Shown: positions 36,117 to 45,260, counted from the first letter of the stretch. The stretch is DNA of 64,000 nt from Bacillus thuringiensis (GCF_022095615.2 NZ_CP155559.1:1733501-1797500); one strand, 5' to 3'. Numbers and translations are program-made. Notes: generated from the letters alone by a model not told the origin.

Positions 36117-36347
36117 TCATTTGCTTAATTTTAAACGTATTTGAGCATCTTGTAATGCCGCTGGTGTAACGTTAAGACCATGTTGATCAACAATTTTTGT
36201 ATTTAATAAAATGGAATCTAAGCTTCCACGAAATGTTTGTGTATAGTTTTGACGCAACATTTGTTGTTCTTGTTTTTCATCAACTGTTAATCCAGATGCT
36301 TTTTCTTTTTTTGATAATTCATTAATACGGAATAAAATGTTTTTCAT
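36117..36347 (-). CDS. DUF896 (YnzC-like) small protein
   Basis: The protein has 76 residues from ATG 36347, preferred over the upstream GTG because AGAGG is 8 nt away. It shows the DUF896 pattern: an N-terminal two-helix hairpin (ILFRINELSKKEKASGLTVDEKQEQQMLRQ), then NYTQTFRGSLDSILLNTKIVD. In B. subtilis the homologue ynzC is in the LexA-controlled yneA operon; here the gene stands alone with its own consensus promoter and an inverted repeat operator (36374-36396). No LexA box (CGAACN4GTTCG) is visible. Its function is unknown. Confidence 0.85.
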   Translation of the reverse strand: MKNILFRINELSKKEKASGLTVDEKQEQQMLRQNYTQTFRGSLDSILLNTKIVDQHGLNVTPAALQDAQIRLKLSK

Positions 36348-36373
36348 TTGTTTCACCTCTAGTTAGATTTAAT

Positions 36374-36430
36374 TACATTAGTTACTTACTAATGTATAGT
36401 TATTATAACCTATCTTTCATTAAGTGTCAA
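36374..36430 (-). promoter_or_regulatory. Consensus promoter with operator at the start point, DUF896 gene
   Basis: On the minus strand, TTGACA (36430-36425), a 17-bp spacer and TATAAT (36407-36402) form a perfect sigma-A promoter. The 9-bp inverted repeat TACATTAGT/ACTAATGTA (36374-36382 and 36388-36396, 5-bp centre) covers the predicted start point near 36395. This is the classic position for a repressor site. Confidence 0.75.
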
Positions 36431-36589
36431 CGACTATGAAAATTTCTTTTTTTATAAGGGTATGGGATGAGAAAGTATGTAAATGACTTACTAATCTTGA
36501 AATGGAAAAGATGTTATCATACAATACCTTAGTAGGGTATGTTTTTGTTTTACATGATGAAAGTAATAAGCAAAAAGGAGTATGTAATA

Positions 36590-37504
36590 ATGAATGCAGT
36601 AATTTCAAAGAAAGAAATTATCACCTCATATACGATTGCTATTTTATTTATTTTAGCAATGGTAACAGCAGGTGTGTTATTAAATGATCCAGAAGTTATT
36701 TTGCCAGAAATAGCAGCAATGGCAATTGCTTTATGGGCGTATCGTGAGCCAGGCTGGTTAAGACAACCAGAAAAAATCTTTATTGCACCGTCAATAACAG
36801 CTGTGATTGGTTTTATGGTGAATCAAATGGATATAGCTTATTTAGGGAAAGTAAGCTTAACGCTTGTACTGATGATGCTGTTTTTACGTGGAATTCAATC
36901 TAATTTAGCACCGTCCATTGCAACTGGTTTATTACCTTTGGTAACAAACGCGACGGAATGGTCATTTGTTATCGCGGTATTCACTTTAACATTTATATTA
37001 ATGGTTGGTGTTCTTATATTTAAATTAAACAACGGTATTGAGCGAAAAGTGCATATACAGTATAAATATATGATTGTATTTCTAATACTAAATTTCGTGT
37101 GGATCAGTTTATGTTGGATAACTGGTTATGAACAATTAGCAGTTATTCCACCAATATTAGTTGTCGTGTATGAATCACTTCAAAAGCCGATGTACAATGA
37201 AAGAATGGCTTTTAAACAAATAGTAGTACTAACTATATCGGCAACTGTTGGAACGGTATTGTATTTTGCAATTGATTCATGGATTATAGTTACATTATTA
37301 AATATGATATTGATGCTAATTTTATTGAAAATCGTCGGTGAACGTATTCCGGTAGCGTATGCATTTCCATTATTGCCGCTCGTATTTCCAGATGAAATGA
37401 TAAAAATGTTACCAGTAGCTTCATTTGTTGCAGGGGTATTTTTATTTGGTGCAGTACTACTGTATAAAAAGTGGGAGATGAAGCAAAAGGGCATGCAAAT
37501 GTAG
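36590..37504 (+). CDS. Uncharacterised polytopic membrane protein
   Basis: The protein has 304 residues from ATG 36590, placed by AAAAGGAG 9 nt upstream; an in-frame ATG at 36539 has no ribosome site. There are about nine hydrophobic helices with short loops and no signature I recognise. Notable loops are YREPGWLRQPEK and FLRGIQSNLAPSIATGL. The repeated pattern of paired helices suggests a permease of two similar halves, but the substrate is unknown. It is divergent from the DUF896 gene and ends at a palindromic terminator. Confidence 0.75.
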   Translation: MNAVISKKEIITSYTIAILFILAMVTAGVLLNDPEVILPEIAAMAIALWAYREPGWLRQPEKIFIAPSITAVIGFMVNQMDIAYLGKVSLTLVLMMLFLRGIQSNLAPSIATGLLPLVTNATEWSFVIAVFTLTFILMVGVLIFKLNNGIERKVHIQYKYMIVFLILNFVWISLCWITGYEQLAVIPPILVVVYESLQKPMYNERMAFKQIVVLTISATVGTVLYFAIDSWIIVTLLNMILMLILLKIVGERIPVAYAFPLLPLVFPDEMIKMLPVASFVAGVFLFGAVLLYKKWEMKQKGMQM

Positions 37505-37535
37505 AGAAGAAAATACAATTTCTAGTTAGCATAAT

Positions 37536-37562
37536 AAATAGACACCCGCGGGTGTCTATTTT
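37536..37562. terminator. Perfect palindromic terminator between convergent genes
   Basis: AAATAGACACCC (37536-37547) and its complement meet at the centre GC, followed by T-rich sequence. It is short-looped but symmetric, serving both strands. Confidence 0.7.
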
Positions 37563-37575
37563 CATTAAATGAAAT

Positions 37576-38283
37576 TTAGCTTAACTCATTTAAGTAATTA
37601 ACAAGTTCTGTAGCTTTAGAAAAGAATGGTGAATGATCAGCTTCCAAAGTAATTATTTTCGTGCAAGGGGTCTCTGTATTCATTCGGCGCTGAAAATCAA
37701 TCGAAATCGCTCTATCTAGAGTTGTTTCGATATAAATCCGATTTATAGTTCCAAAATTCTCTTCTGATATTTTTAGCTCTTGTTGGAACGGTCCTAGTGG
37801 TTGAGGACGCATTTGATTAAAAGATGATTCTTTAATAGAACCGTCTTCTGTAGCATTTAAAAATGTTTGTTCAATCAACTCTGGTATAAGTTCTGCAGTC
37901 AAGTCATTCTCATTTATAGAGAATTGTGGTCCGTTTTCTCCATTTAATTTACTACCAAGACTTTCTCCGTTTTGTGGTAAGAATGCACAAAGATATACTA
38001 ATTTATCGATTTTATTTGGTATAAGTTCAGCGGTTTGCGTGATCACAATTCCACCCATACTATGTCCAACAAGAATAACTTTTTCGTTTTGTTGATTGAT
38101 AGTAGTTGTTACTGCATTAACATAGGAATCTAACGATATATTTTGGGATGGAGTCATATCTTTCCCGCTTCCAGGTAAGTCTAGTGTAATAACAGTGTGA
38201 CCTAAAGCCTCAAGCTGAGGTTTTACTAATTCCCATGCCCATTCACCTTGCCATGCTCCATGTACTAAAACGTAAGTACTCAT
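37576..38283 (-). CDS. Alpha/beta hydrolase, plant-esterase/hydroxynitrile lyase-like
   Basis: This 235-residue cytoplasmic hydrolase has the start VLVHGAWQGEWAWE, the nucleophile elbow VGHSMGGIV, and the C-terminal EADHSPFFSKATELV with the catalytic His followed by the SPF pattern typical of the SABP2/hydroxynitrile-lyase-like family. The likely activity is on small esters. It is divergently transcribed from a LysR gene at 38426 with a 142-bp gap, so the regulator probably controls it. The start at 38283 has GGAGTG upstream. Substrate unknown. Confidence 0.88.
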   Translation of the reverse strand: MSTYVLVHGAWQGEWAWELVKPQLEALGHTVITLDLPGSGKDMTPSQNISLDSYVNAVTTTINQQNEKVILVGHSMGGIVITQTAELIPNKIDKLVYLCAFLPQNGESLGSKLNGENGPQFSINENDLTAELIPELIEQTFLNATEDGSIKESSFNQMRPQPLGPFQQELKISEENFGTINRIYIETTLDRAISIDFQRRMNTETPCTKIITLEADHSPFFSKATELVNYLNELS

Positions 38284-38425
38284 TTAATCAACACTCCTCT
38301 AATGTTTATATGGTTATTTTTTCGTAATATTGATGATGTATAATTAGTTTATATGAAGTGAGTTGATAAATATAATGAAGCTTATTTATAGATGATATAA
38401 ATATTTTTTATATAAGGAGAACAGA

Positions 38426-39298
38426 ATGAACGTTTTTGATTTTAAAGTTTTTAAATACGTGGCTCGTTTGAAAAGCATTAGTTTAGCTGCTAAGGAATTA
38501 CATATGACACAGCCGGCTATAACTCATATCATAAATAAATTGGAGAAACGATATGCTTTAACTTTATTTGATCGCTCTAGACAAGGAACTGTTTTAACTG
38601 AAAATGGAAAAGAATTTTTAGTTTGTGTAGATCGACTTCTAATCGAGTATGAAAATCTTGAAGAAACAGCTTTAAAATTGAAAAATAAAAGCCTGTATAA
38701 GATTGTATTAGCTACTTATCCATCAGTTACTGTATATTGTTTGGCTGAGTGTATCGAATTAGGTAATTTTGATCACAGTCAGTATGTGCTTGCAGTTCGA
38801 GAGGGAAGCTATCAAGAAGTTTTAGATTGGTTGTCTTCTGGAAGTGCAGATTTTTCTATTTCTATAAAAGAAAATTTGATACAAGGATTTCATTATGATG
38901 TCATTGGTGAAGATCCGTATGTTATGGTTTCTTCAAAGTTTGTTCCATCTAATCTTACTATTAAAGAGTTGAAAAATTATCCTTTCATTATGCCGCTTTC
39001 TGGTTGTAAAGAAGTACTTGAACCATATTTGATGAAAAATGAAATAGTAGTTAATAAAGTAATGGAATCAGAGACTATTAGTTCAGCATTAGCACTTGCT
39101 TTACAGGTTAACGGTATAACAATTGTTCCAGTATCAGGACTACATAAGCAAATTATTAATGATTTCATTGTGCAACCGATAGAAATTAGAATTCCACGAC
39201 AACTTATTATGCAGTGGTCACCTAAAAAAGAGAATGATCCACTGTTTCTGGCGTTTGTTATGAATTTACTAAGCCAACTACAACAAAAGAAAAAATGA
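38426..39298 (+). CDS. LysR-family transcriptional regulator
   Basis: This 290-residue regulator has an N-terminal helix-turn-helix (ISLAAKELHMTQPAITHIINKLEKR, about 16-40) and an effector domain from about 90 onward with SADFSISIKE and GITIVPVSGL. The start ATG 38426 has AAGGAG 7 nt upstream. It is divergent from the esterase-like gene at 37576, its probable target. A terminator follows at 39312. Nothing indicates the effector. Confidence 0.9.
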   Translation: MNVFDFKVFKYVARLKSISLAAKELHMTQPAITHIINKLEKRYALTLFDRSRQGTVLTENGKEFLVCVDRLLIEYENLEETALKLKNKSLYKIVLATYPSVTVYCLAECIELGNFDHSQYVLAVREGSYQEVLDWLSSGSADFSISIKENLIQGFHYDVIGEDPYVMVSSKFVPSNLTIKELKNYPFIMPLSGCKEVLEPYLMKNEIVVNKVMESETISSALALALQVNGITIVPVSGLHKQIINDFIVQPIEIRIPRQLIMQWSPKKENDPLFLAFVMNLLSQLQQKKK

Positions 39299-39311
39299 AT
39301 AAATAAAATGA

Positions 39312-39351
39312 TACAAAAGGTAAGCTCATTTCACTGTAGCTTACTTTTTGT
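39312..39351. terminator. Terminator between LysR gene and convergent CcdA/TauE-like gene
   Basis: AAAAGGTAAGCT (about 39315-39326) pairs with AGCTTACTTTT (39338-39348) across an 11-nt loop, with T-rich sequence after it. Confidence 0.8.
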
Positions 39352-39356
39352 ATGTA

Positions 39357-40073
39357 TTACCAATATAGAGTAGTATCATATAGGCCAATTAAAATGAGTA
39401 ATATCCCTGCTATAAGCTGAATGTTTTTTCCTACTTTCCGGCTCTTTTTAAGTAGTGCCCCATTTAATCCAAGGTAGGAGATGATAAACATTAATATAAC
39501 GATAGGGAGAGCAGTTCCTATCGAAAAGAATGTTGGAAATAAGTATCCATAATTATATGAGAAAGATAAAGGAATTAGCGTTCCGAAAAATAGAACGAAC
39601 ATAGTCGGACAGAAAGCTAAGGAAAAGAAGAATCCAAGTGAAAATGAGCCAACTTCATTTTGTTTTCGTATAAATTTGATCGAGAAGAAATTTCTGCTCT
39701 TTATAATACCTGCCAACATTAGCCCCATTAAAATTAATAAAGGTCCAATTATTTTTCGTAACGACGGGAAGTACAAAGTTAATATTTGCTGAATCTCTTT
39801 TCCTAAAAACCACACGAATAGTCCAAGTGTTGTAAAAGCTATTATTTTTCCTAAAATGAATAACAATATATGTTTCCATGCATGTCCTTTTTGTAAAGAT
39901 TGATTGCCATAAAGTGTAATAGCACTAATATTTCCTGTTAATTGGCAAGGAGCAAGGGTACCTACTACGCCTAATAAAAACGCAAATAAAAGAGGTACTG
40001 ATTTCGTAGCATTCGCGACATCCATTAAAGAAGACATGAGTTGATATCTCCATTCACTAATTGTTGAAAACAA
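39357..40073 (-). CDS. DsbD/CcdA-like or TauE-like membrane protein with paired cysteines
   Basis: This 238-residue membrane protein has about six helices. Two helices carry single cysteines in PCQLTG (GTLAPCQLTGN) and FCPTM (SLAFCPTMFV), the pattern of the CcdA/DsbD-like thiol-carrying family often labelled sulfite exporter TauE/SafE or UreH-like. Such proteins move reducing equivalents, or in some members metal, across the membrane. The lipoprotein gene at 40089 precedes it in the same direction with a 15-bp gap, so they form an operon. I favour an electron or metal-related role, without naming a substrate. Confidence 0.75.
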   Translation of the reverse strand: MFSTISEWRYQLMSSLMDVANATKSVPLLFAFLLGVVGTLAPCQLTGNISAITLYGNQSLQKGHAWKHILLFILGKIIAFTTLGLFVWFLGKEIQQILTLYFPSLRKIIGPLLILMGLMLAGIIKSRNFFSIKFIRKQNEVGSFSLGFFFSLAFCPTMFVLFFGTLIPLSFSYNYGYLFPTFFSIGTALPIVILMFIISYLGLNGALLKKSRKVGKNIQLIAGILLILIGLYDTTLYW

Positions 40074-40088
40074 GTTATATTCACCCTT

Positions 40089-41072
40089 CTAATTAAATTG
40101 GAATGCTCCCTCTTTCGTAATCTGCTTCCACGTTTTACCCTCATCTGTAGAAAGGAACACATTTGCTTTCAGTGTAGCAAATACTATTTCAGCTGAATTT
40201 TGAGGGTTTTGTGATATGTACATAATTGCATCTTTAGCATCTAAAGATGGAGTTTGTATGTTTGTCTCTTCATTTGTAGCAATTGATTTCTTCGTTATGA
40301 TTTGTTTATTGATAGGGGCGTAAATAACATCTTCATTACTTAATGTAACTGCTGTCGATTCAAGTGATGTAGAGAATAGTTCAAATGTATTTCCGTAATC
40401 TGTAGATAAGTAAACACCGTCTTTAGCACTTACCGCGACTACACTAACTTGATCCGGATGTACGGAAAAGGAATGAATCGTACTTGAAAGACCTTTTAAC
40501 TTACTATTTTTCCAATCTTGTCCGTTGTTTGTACTGAAATAAAAACCTTGTTGTAATTTAGAATTAGGACGTTCGTTGTATAAATAAATTGCTTCCGTAT
40601 TGTATCCGACAGCAAGGTTATGAAAATCAGATTCTCCATAGAACGCTAGCTTTTCAAGGGTATTACCGCCATCAGAGCTTTTCATTAACCCTAAAGGATT
40701 TTTTAAATTTGCACCTGGTTCAGGATGTCCGCTGGCAAAAAATCCATTTTTCGTTGCCTGAAAGCCCATATAATCGTGTAACTGTGTAGTAGTCTCAAAC
40801 CATTTTCCATTTTGATAAACTTTTATCCCGCTATGAGTGGCGATAGAAATCCCAGGCATATTTCCTGCATAGCCAATTCCATGAATGTGCTCGATTTTTC
40901 CAGATGTAGTTTCCTTATAGAAGTTTTGCGGACTCGTATTTACTGTTTCTGTATGTTTTGGCTGAGATTGCACCGTGTCTTTCTTCACTGGTGCTGTTTC
41001 GGCGTTGCTAGAACATCCTGAAATTATGAATAAAGAAGTAATTGCTAATCCTTTTGCCACATAATGCTTCAA
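40089..41072 (-). CDS. BNR/sortilin-type beta-propeller lipoprotein (F510_1955-like)
   Basis: This 327-residue lipoprotein has the lipobox ISGC near residue 20. The mature part shows repeated BNR-type blades: SSDGGNTLEKL, STNNGQDWKNS, STDYGNTFELF and STDEGKTWKQI, each S-x-D/N-x-G-x-T/D-W/F, forming a six- to eight-blade propeller. The family is sometimes called a glycosylhydrolase because it shares the blade motif with sialidases, but catalytic residues are not visible. It is co-transcribed with the CcdA/TauE-like gene 15 bp downstream. The ribosome site for 41072 is AGGAG. Confidence 0.78.
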   Translation of the reverse strand: MKHYVAKGLAITSLFIISGCSSNAETAPVKKDTVQSQPKHTETVNTSPQNFYKETTSGKIEHIHGIGYAGNMPGISIATHSGIKVYQNGKWFETTTQLHDYMGFQATKNGFFASGHPEPGANLKNPLGLMKSSDGGNTLEKLAFYGESDFHNLAVGYNTEAIYLYNERPNSKLQQGFYFSTNNGQDWKNSKLKGLSSTIHSFSVHPDQVSVVAVSAKDGVYLSTDYGNTFELFSTSLESTAVTLSNEDVIYAPINKQIITKKSIATNEETNIQTPSLDAKDAIMYISQNPQNSAEIVFATLKANVFLSTDEGKTWKQITKEGAFQFN

Positions 41073-41293
41073 ATTTGTAGGCTCCTTTCCTATATATGAG
41101 ATTTTAAGTATATGGAATAAATGTCAAGAAATTGTGGAGTGGTATGCATAATTAAGCTTGAAAGGGGCCCTAATAATGAAAATTTTCCTTTCTCTATGAG
41201 TACTATTAATTGACGAAAAATTATAACAATAATAGAATAATTGTATTGGATAATTAGATTTACAAGCATACATAGAACGCTAGGGGGATTATT

Positions 41294-42577
41294 ATGAAAT
41301 CAACATTTTTTGCTCAAAATAGAGAACGATTAGTAAACATATTACCAGATGAATCTATTACTATTTTATTTGCTGGACAAGCACCTCACATGTCAGCGGA
41401 TGCACATTATAAATTTGTGCCGAATCGAAATTTTTACTATGTAACAGGAATCGATGAACCAAATGTTATTTTCATGTTGAAGAAGTTTGGAAATAGTGTG
41501 GAAGAAACACTTTTCATTGAAAAGTCAGATCCAGTAATGGAAAAATGGGTTGGTAAAACAGTTTCTAACGAGGAAGCAGAGAAAATTTCAGGTATAAAGA
41601 AAGTTGTATATTTAGATAGCTTTGAAAAGACAATGTCAAATATACTTTTTACAGAGAATGTGAAGCATCTGTATTTAGATTTAGAGCGTCGTGAGTGGAA
41701 TGGAGCGGAGACAAAAACGCTTGCGTTTGCTAAACATGTAAGAGAACAGTATCCACACGTTTTAATTGGTAATGTATATCCGCATATTTGTGAATTACGA
41801 GTGTTTAAAACAGAAGAAGAAATTGAAATTATTAAAGAAGCGATTGCTGTAACGAAAGAGGGCATTTACAACGTACTTAAGCATGCAAAAGCTGACATGA
41901 TGGAGTATGAATTAGAAGCTCAGTTTGATTTCACTCTGAAATCATCCGGCATTAAGCATCATGCGTTCAATACAATTTTGGCAAGTGGAAAAAATGCTAC
42001 AGTTCTTCATTATGAAGATAATGATGCACAAATTCAAAATGGTGATTTAGTACTGCTAGATTTAGGCGCTCAAAAAGACTACTATAATGCTGATATTAGT
42101 TATACATTCCCGGCAAATGGAACATTCTCTAGTCGCCAAAAACAAATGTATAATATTGTATTAAAAGCATTGAAAGAAACAACGAAACTCATTAAGCCAG
42201 GAGTAAAGTTTGCTGCATTAAATGAGCATACAAAAAAGGTACTGGCAGAAGAGTGTAAAGCAATTGGTTTAATTCAAGAAGACGAAGAGTTATCGAAATA
42301 CTATTATCACGGTGTCAGCCATTTCCTTGGTTTAGATACGCATGATGTAGGAACATATAAAGAGAGAGTGTTAGAAGAAGGTATGGTTATAACAATTGAA
42401 CCTGGTCTTTATATTGAAGAAGAATCAATTGGAATTCGTATTGAAGATGACATTCTTGTAACGAAAGACGGACATGAAAACTTGTCAAAAGATATCATTA
42501 GAGAAGTTGAAGAGATTGAAACGTTTATGAGAGAAAATAATGTGAATGTAAAAGAAGATGAAGTTGTTACAAAATAA
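41294..42577 (+). CDS. Xaa-Pro aminopeptidase (aminopeptidase P family)
   Basis: This 427-residue enzyme has the two-domain aminopeptidase P layout: a creatinase-N domain (about 1-165) and an M24 pita-bread domain. The metal ligands are visible: Asp in VLLDLGAQKD, Asp in YNADISYTFP, His in GVSHFLGLDTHDVG, Glu in ITIEPGLYIE and Glu in IRIEDDILV. It releases the N-terminal residue from peptides with proline at position two, in the cytoplasm with Mn2+. The start ATG 41294 has AGGGGG upstream. It is monocistronic. Confidence 0.93.
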   Translation: MKSTFFAQNRERLVNILPDESITILFAGQAPHMSADAHYKFVPNRNFYYVTGIDEPNVIFMLKKFGNSVEETLFIEKSDPVMEKWVGKTVSNEEAEKISGIKKVVYLDSFEKTMSNILFTENVKHLYLDLERREWNGAETKTLAFAKHVREQYPHVLIGNVYPHICELRVFKTEEEIEIIKEAIAVTKEGIYNVLKHAKADMMEYELEAQFDFTLKSSGIKHHAFNTILASGKNATVLHYEDNDAQIQNGDLVLLDLGAQKDYYNADISYTFPANGTFSSRQKQMYNIVLKALKETTKLIKPGVKFAALNEHTKKVLAEECKAIGLIQEDEELSKYYYHGVSHFLGLDTHDVGTYKERVLEEGMVITIEPGLYIEEESIGIRIEDDILVTKDGHENLSKDIIREVEEIETFMRENNVNVKEDEVVTK

Positions 42578-42587
42578 TCATTAGTAG

Positions 42588-42613
42588 AGGCGCTCAATTT
42601 TGGGCGTCTTTTT
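42588..42613 (+). terminator. Intrinsic terminator after aminopeptidase P gene
   Basis: AGGCGCTCAA pairs with TTGGGCGTCT (two G-U pairs), then TTTTT. Confidence 0.7.
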
Positions 42614-42695
42614 ATTTGATCCATTGCACATCTCCATATTTTCTTGAAAATCATTTTTTATAATGATTTTGAAAAAGAAAAAGGAGGGGTTTTCC

Positions 42696-42976
42696 ATGAA
42701 GCGATTTGTATTAACAACAGTTACAGTCTCTGTAATATCTTTAATTGCTACATGTTCTTTGACGACAAATACAGCAGGTGATCATAAAAATATGAATGAG
42801 ATACTTTGAGCTTAAAACCAGGTGAAGAATATGAAACAGCCTTTGTAGCAGACAATCCGGGTGATTGGATGTTCCACTGTCATGATTTACACCATGTTTC
42901 AGCAGGGATGGTAACGGAAGTGAAATATACAGATTATAAATCTGATTATGTTCCGGACTCTAACATTCCTGATTAA
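42696..42976 (+). pseudogene. Gutted multicopper oxidase gene
   Basis: The first piece (ATG 42696, with AAGGAGGGG upstream) encodes a 37-residue export signal of lipoprotein type (LIATCS) that stops at TGA 42807. The second, in another frame from about 42806, encodes a multicopper oxidase C-terminal cupredoxin end: KPGEEYETAFVADNPGDW, then MFHCHDLHHVSAGM, the HCHxxxHxxxxM type-1/type-3 copper motif, and ends at TAA 42974. An intact family member would have several hundred residues between these pieces, so over 1 kb has been lost, plus a frame change. Not functional as an oxidase. Signal and ribosome site remain good. Confidence 0.85.
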
Positions 42977-43240
42977 TCTGAATGATGCGAAAATACGCAG
43001 TTTATAATGATGTAAAGCAGTTATCTTAATAGATGGCTGCTTTTATATATAATGTTGTGAATGGGGAATATTATTTTTATAAAAGTTTAGACAATAAGAG
43101 GGAGCTATCCTGTAGAAAGAGTTTACCAGATGAAAATATTTTTGATTAGAAGTGGGTAGATTTAATGTATTATATTGTAGTTTTAAGAGGTTAAATATTT
43201 ATATTTGACCATTCTATTATTTTGTACTACAATTCGTAGT

Positions 43241-43348
43241 GTGAAAGGAGAACTGGTATATTTAATCAAAAGTATAAGTGAAGAAGGTCTAAATTATGAT
43301 TTTTTTATTTTTGTACTATTGATTATAGGTATTTTTTTTGAAAAATAA
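43241..43348 (+). CDS. Small putative membrane peptide (DUF3976-like)
   Basis: This 35-codon frame from GTG 43241 reads SEEGLNYDFFIFVLLIIGIF, a single membrane helix preceded by a short polar stretch, similar in pattern to small B. cereus DUF3976 peptides as I remember them. The ribosome site AAAGGAG lies after the GTG rather than before it, so the true start is uncertain and the gene may be decayed. It is in the AT-rich gap before the SH3-M23 gene. Confidence 0.35.
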   Translation: MKGELVYLIKSISEEGLNYDFFIFVLLIIGIFFEK

Positions 43349-43565
43349 AACTACATTATGTAGTGTTAAATTGAAGGAATGAGAAGATTTTCAGAGTGTG
43401 ATGGATGTAAGTTTCCTTTATTACTAGATATAGATGGTGGAAAATAAATAGGAATTCAATATGAATAATAAAAGAAAAGATATTTTTGCTGAATAGTTAG
43501 AATGAAAAATTAATATAAAAACATAATGCTATTTGAATGTGATTATAGGAAGGTGTTATATACTT

Positions 43566-45260
43566 ATGAAAAAATTTTTAGCTAGTGTAGCAGTAGCTTC
43601 TGTTACAGGAAGTACATTTATTAATACTGCTCAAGCAGAAAATGTTGTTATACAAAAAGACATGAGGCATGAGCAATCTACTGCTGTAGTAAGATATGAA
43701 AATCAAGTAGCAGTAAATACGAATGTTCTACGCGTCCGCATACAGCCAAATATGTCTAGTGCAATAATGGGACGCGTGTATGAAGGAGAAGTTTTACAAG
43801 TTATTGGAGAAGAAAACGGTTGGTTGAAAATTAATCATATAGGAGAAATTGGCTATGTAAGTGGTGAATTTGTTTCGGGAAATGGTGTATCAGCGAAGAC
43901 GAATGTAAGCATGAGTCTTAGTAAAACTGTAACTGCTAATGTATTACGTGTTCGCACACAACCGAATACATCTAGTGCAATAATGGGGCGCGTGTATGAA
44001 GGGAAAGTTTTACAGGTTATTGGAGAAGAAAACGGTTGGTTGAAAATTAACCATAATGGAAAATTAGGTTATGTAAGCAGTCAATTTGTGATAGACAGTG
44101 GCTCAAATGGAAGTGACAATAACAATGGAAAATTTCAAGTAGCGAGTGGGGATTACAAAGTTAACGTATCCTCCCTCCGCGTTCGTACAGGTCCAAGTAC
44201 TTCCCATACGATTTTAGGCTCTATGTATAAAGGACAAGTTGTTCCAGTGACTGGTGAAGTGCAAGATTGGTTCAAAATTAACTATAAAGGACAAGACGCT
44301 TATATTAGTAAAGATTACATTTCAAAGAGTGGCTCTAATGTAGATGCAGACAAAACAAATGAACAACAAAATAATGTTACGGTTCAATCTGACGGTACAT
44401 ACATTGTAGACGCTACTTCTTTACGTGTGCGTACAGGTCCTGCTATTAACCATAGTGTAATTGGTGGTGTATTAAACGGACAAACATTGCAAGTAACTGG
44501 CGTTGAAAATGGCTGGTTGAAAATTAAGCATAATGGAAGAACTGGTTATGTAAGTAGTGAATATGTAAATTTCATTAAAGGCGGTACACCATCAATACCT
44601 GAAACCAGTAATCCATCTACTGGAGCAACAGTTGGTGACTACTATGTTAACGTAAACATGTTAAATGTAAGAAGTGGCGCTGGTGCAAATCATGGTGTAA
44701 TCGGTGCATTATCAAAAGGAATAAAAGTACAGGTTCTATTTGAACAAAATGGCTGGTTGAAAATTAATTACAACGGTAAAAATGGTTATGTATCAAGTAA
44801 ATTTCTATCAAAAACAAGTGAGACTGATGCAGAGAAGCAGCGGCAATCCCAAGAGGTAAATAAAACAAATGACTTTATTCAACCAGCTCCAGGAAGATAT
44901 ACCTCTAGATTTGAGAAACGTGGTGGGCAAATGCATCACGGATTAGATATTGCTGCTTCAGGAACAGTGCCGGTTGTTGCTGCCGCAGAGGGTGTAATCA
45001 CTCGCTCTTATTATTCTACAAGCTATGGTAATGTTGTGTTTATTTCTCACAATATTAACGAACAAACATATACGACTGTATATGCTCATTTAAAGAGCCG
45101 TTCTGTTTCTCCTGGTCAAAAAGTGAAGCAAGGACAACAACTTGGCATAATGGGGAATACAGGACAATCTGAAGGACAGCACTTACATTTTGAAATCCAT
45201 AAAGGTGAATGGAATGCACAAAAGAGCAATGCAATAGATCCAAATACATATATTAGTTAA
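43566..45260 (+). CDS. Secreted cell-wall endopeptidase with five SH3b domains and M23 domain
   Basis: The protein has 564 residues from ATG 43566 (GGAAGG 12 nt upstream). A signal peptide ends near AQA-ENV. Five bacterial SH3 domains follow (about 45-100, 116-170, 190-245, 270-325 and 355-410), each with LRVR or LNVR and GWLKI/WFKI, then a linker and an M23 domain (about 440-564) with the zinc motifs HHGLD and HLHFE. All metal ligands are present, so it should be active on peptidoglycan cross-links outside the cell. SH3b 1 and 2 are nearly identical in DNA, a recent duplication. It stands alone, with an AT-rich leader of about 590 bp upstream. Confidence 0.9.
   Translation: MKKFLASVAVASVTGSTFINTAQAENVVIQKDMRHEQSTAVVRYENQVAVNTNVLRVRIQPNMSSAIMGRVYEGEVLQVIGEENGWLKINHIGEIGYVSGEFVSGNGVSAKTNVSMSLSKTVTANVLRVRTQPNTSSAIMGRVYEGKVLQVIGEENGWLKINHNGKLGYVSSQFVIDSGSNGSDNNNGKFQVASGDYKVNVSSLRVRTGPSTSHTILGSMYKGQVVPVTGEVQDWFKINYKGQDAYISKDYISKSGSNVDADKTNEQQNNVTVQSDGTYIVDATSLRVRTGPAINHSVIGGVLNGQTLQVTGVENGWLKIKHNGRTGYVSSEYVNFIKGGTPSIPETSNPSTGATVGDYYVNVNMLNVRSGAGANHGVIGALSKGIKVQVLFEQNGWLKINYNGKNGYVSSKFLSKTSETDAEKQRQSQEVNKTNDFIQPAPGRYTSRFEKRGGQMHHGLDIAASGTVPVVAAAEGVITRSYYSTSYGNVVFISHNINEQTYTTVYAHLKSRSVSPGQKVKQGQQLGIMGNTGQSEGQHLHFEIHKGEWNAQKSNAIDPNTYIS

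Noticed and set aside
36357..36440. LexA (SOS) control of the DUF896 gene by analogy with B. subtilis
   Set aside because: No CGAAC-N4-GTTCG site is visible; the inverted repeat present is of a different sequence.
36420..36608. Minus-strand 62-codon frame over the DUF896 promoter
   Set aside because: It overlaps the consensus promoter and the start of the + strand membrane gene, with no ribosome site.
43379..43447. 22-codon frame with a CDGC motif (RRFSECDGCKFP)
   Set aside because: It is short, with weak start signals, and sits in a very AT-rich gap; the Cys pair could be chance.
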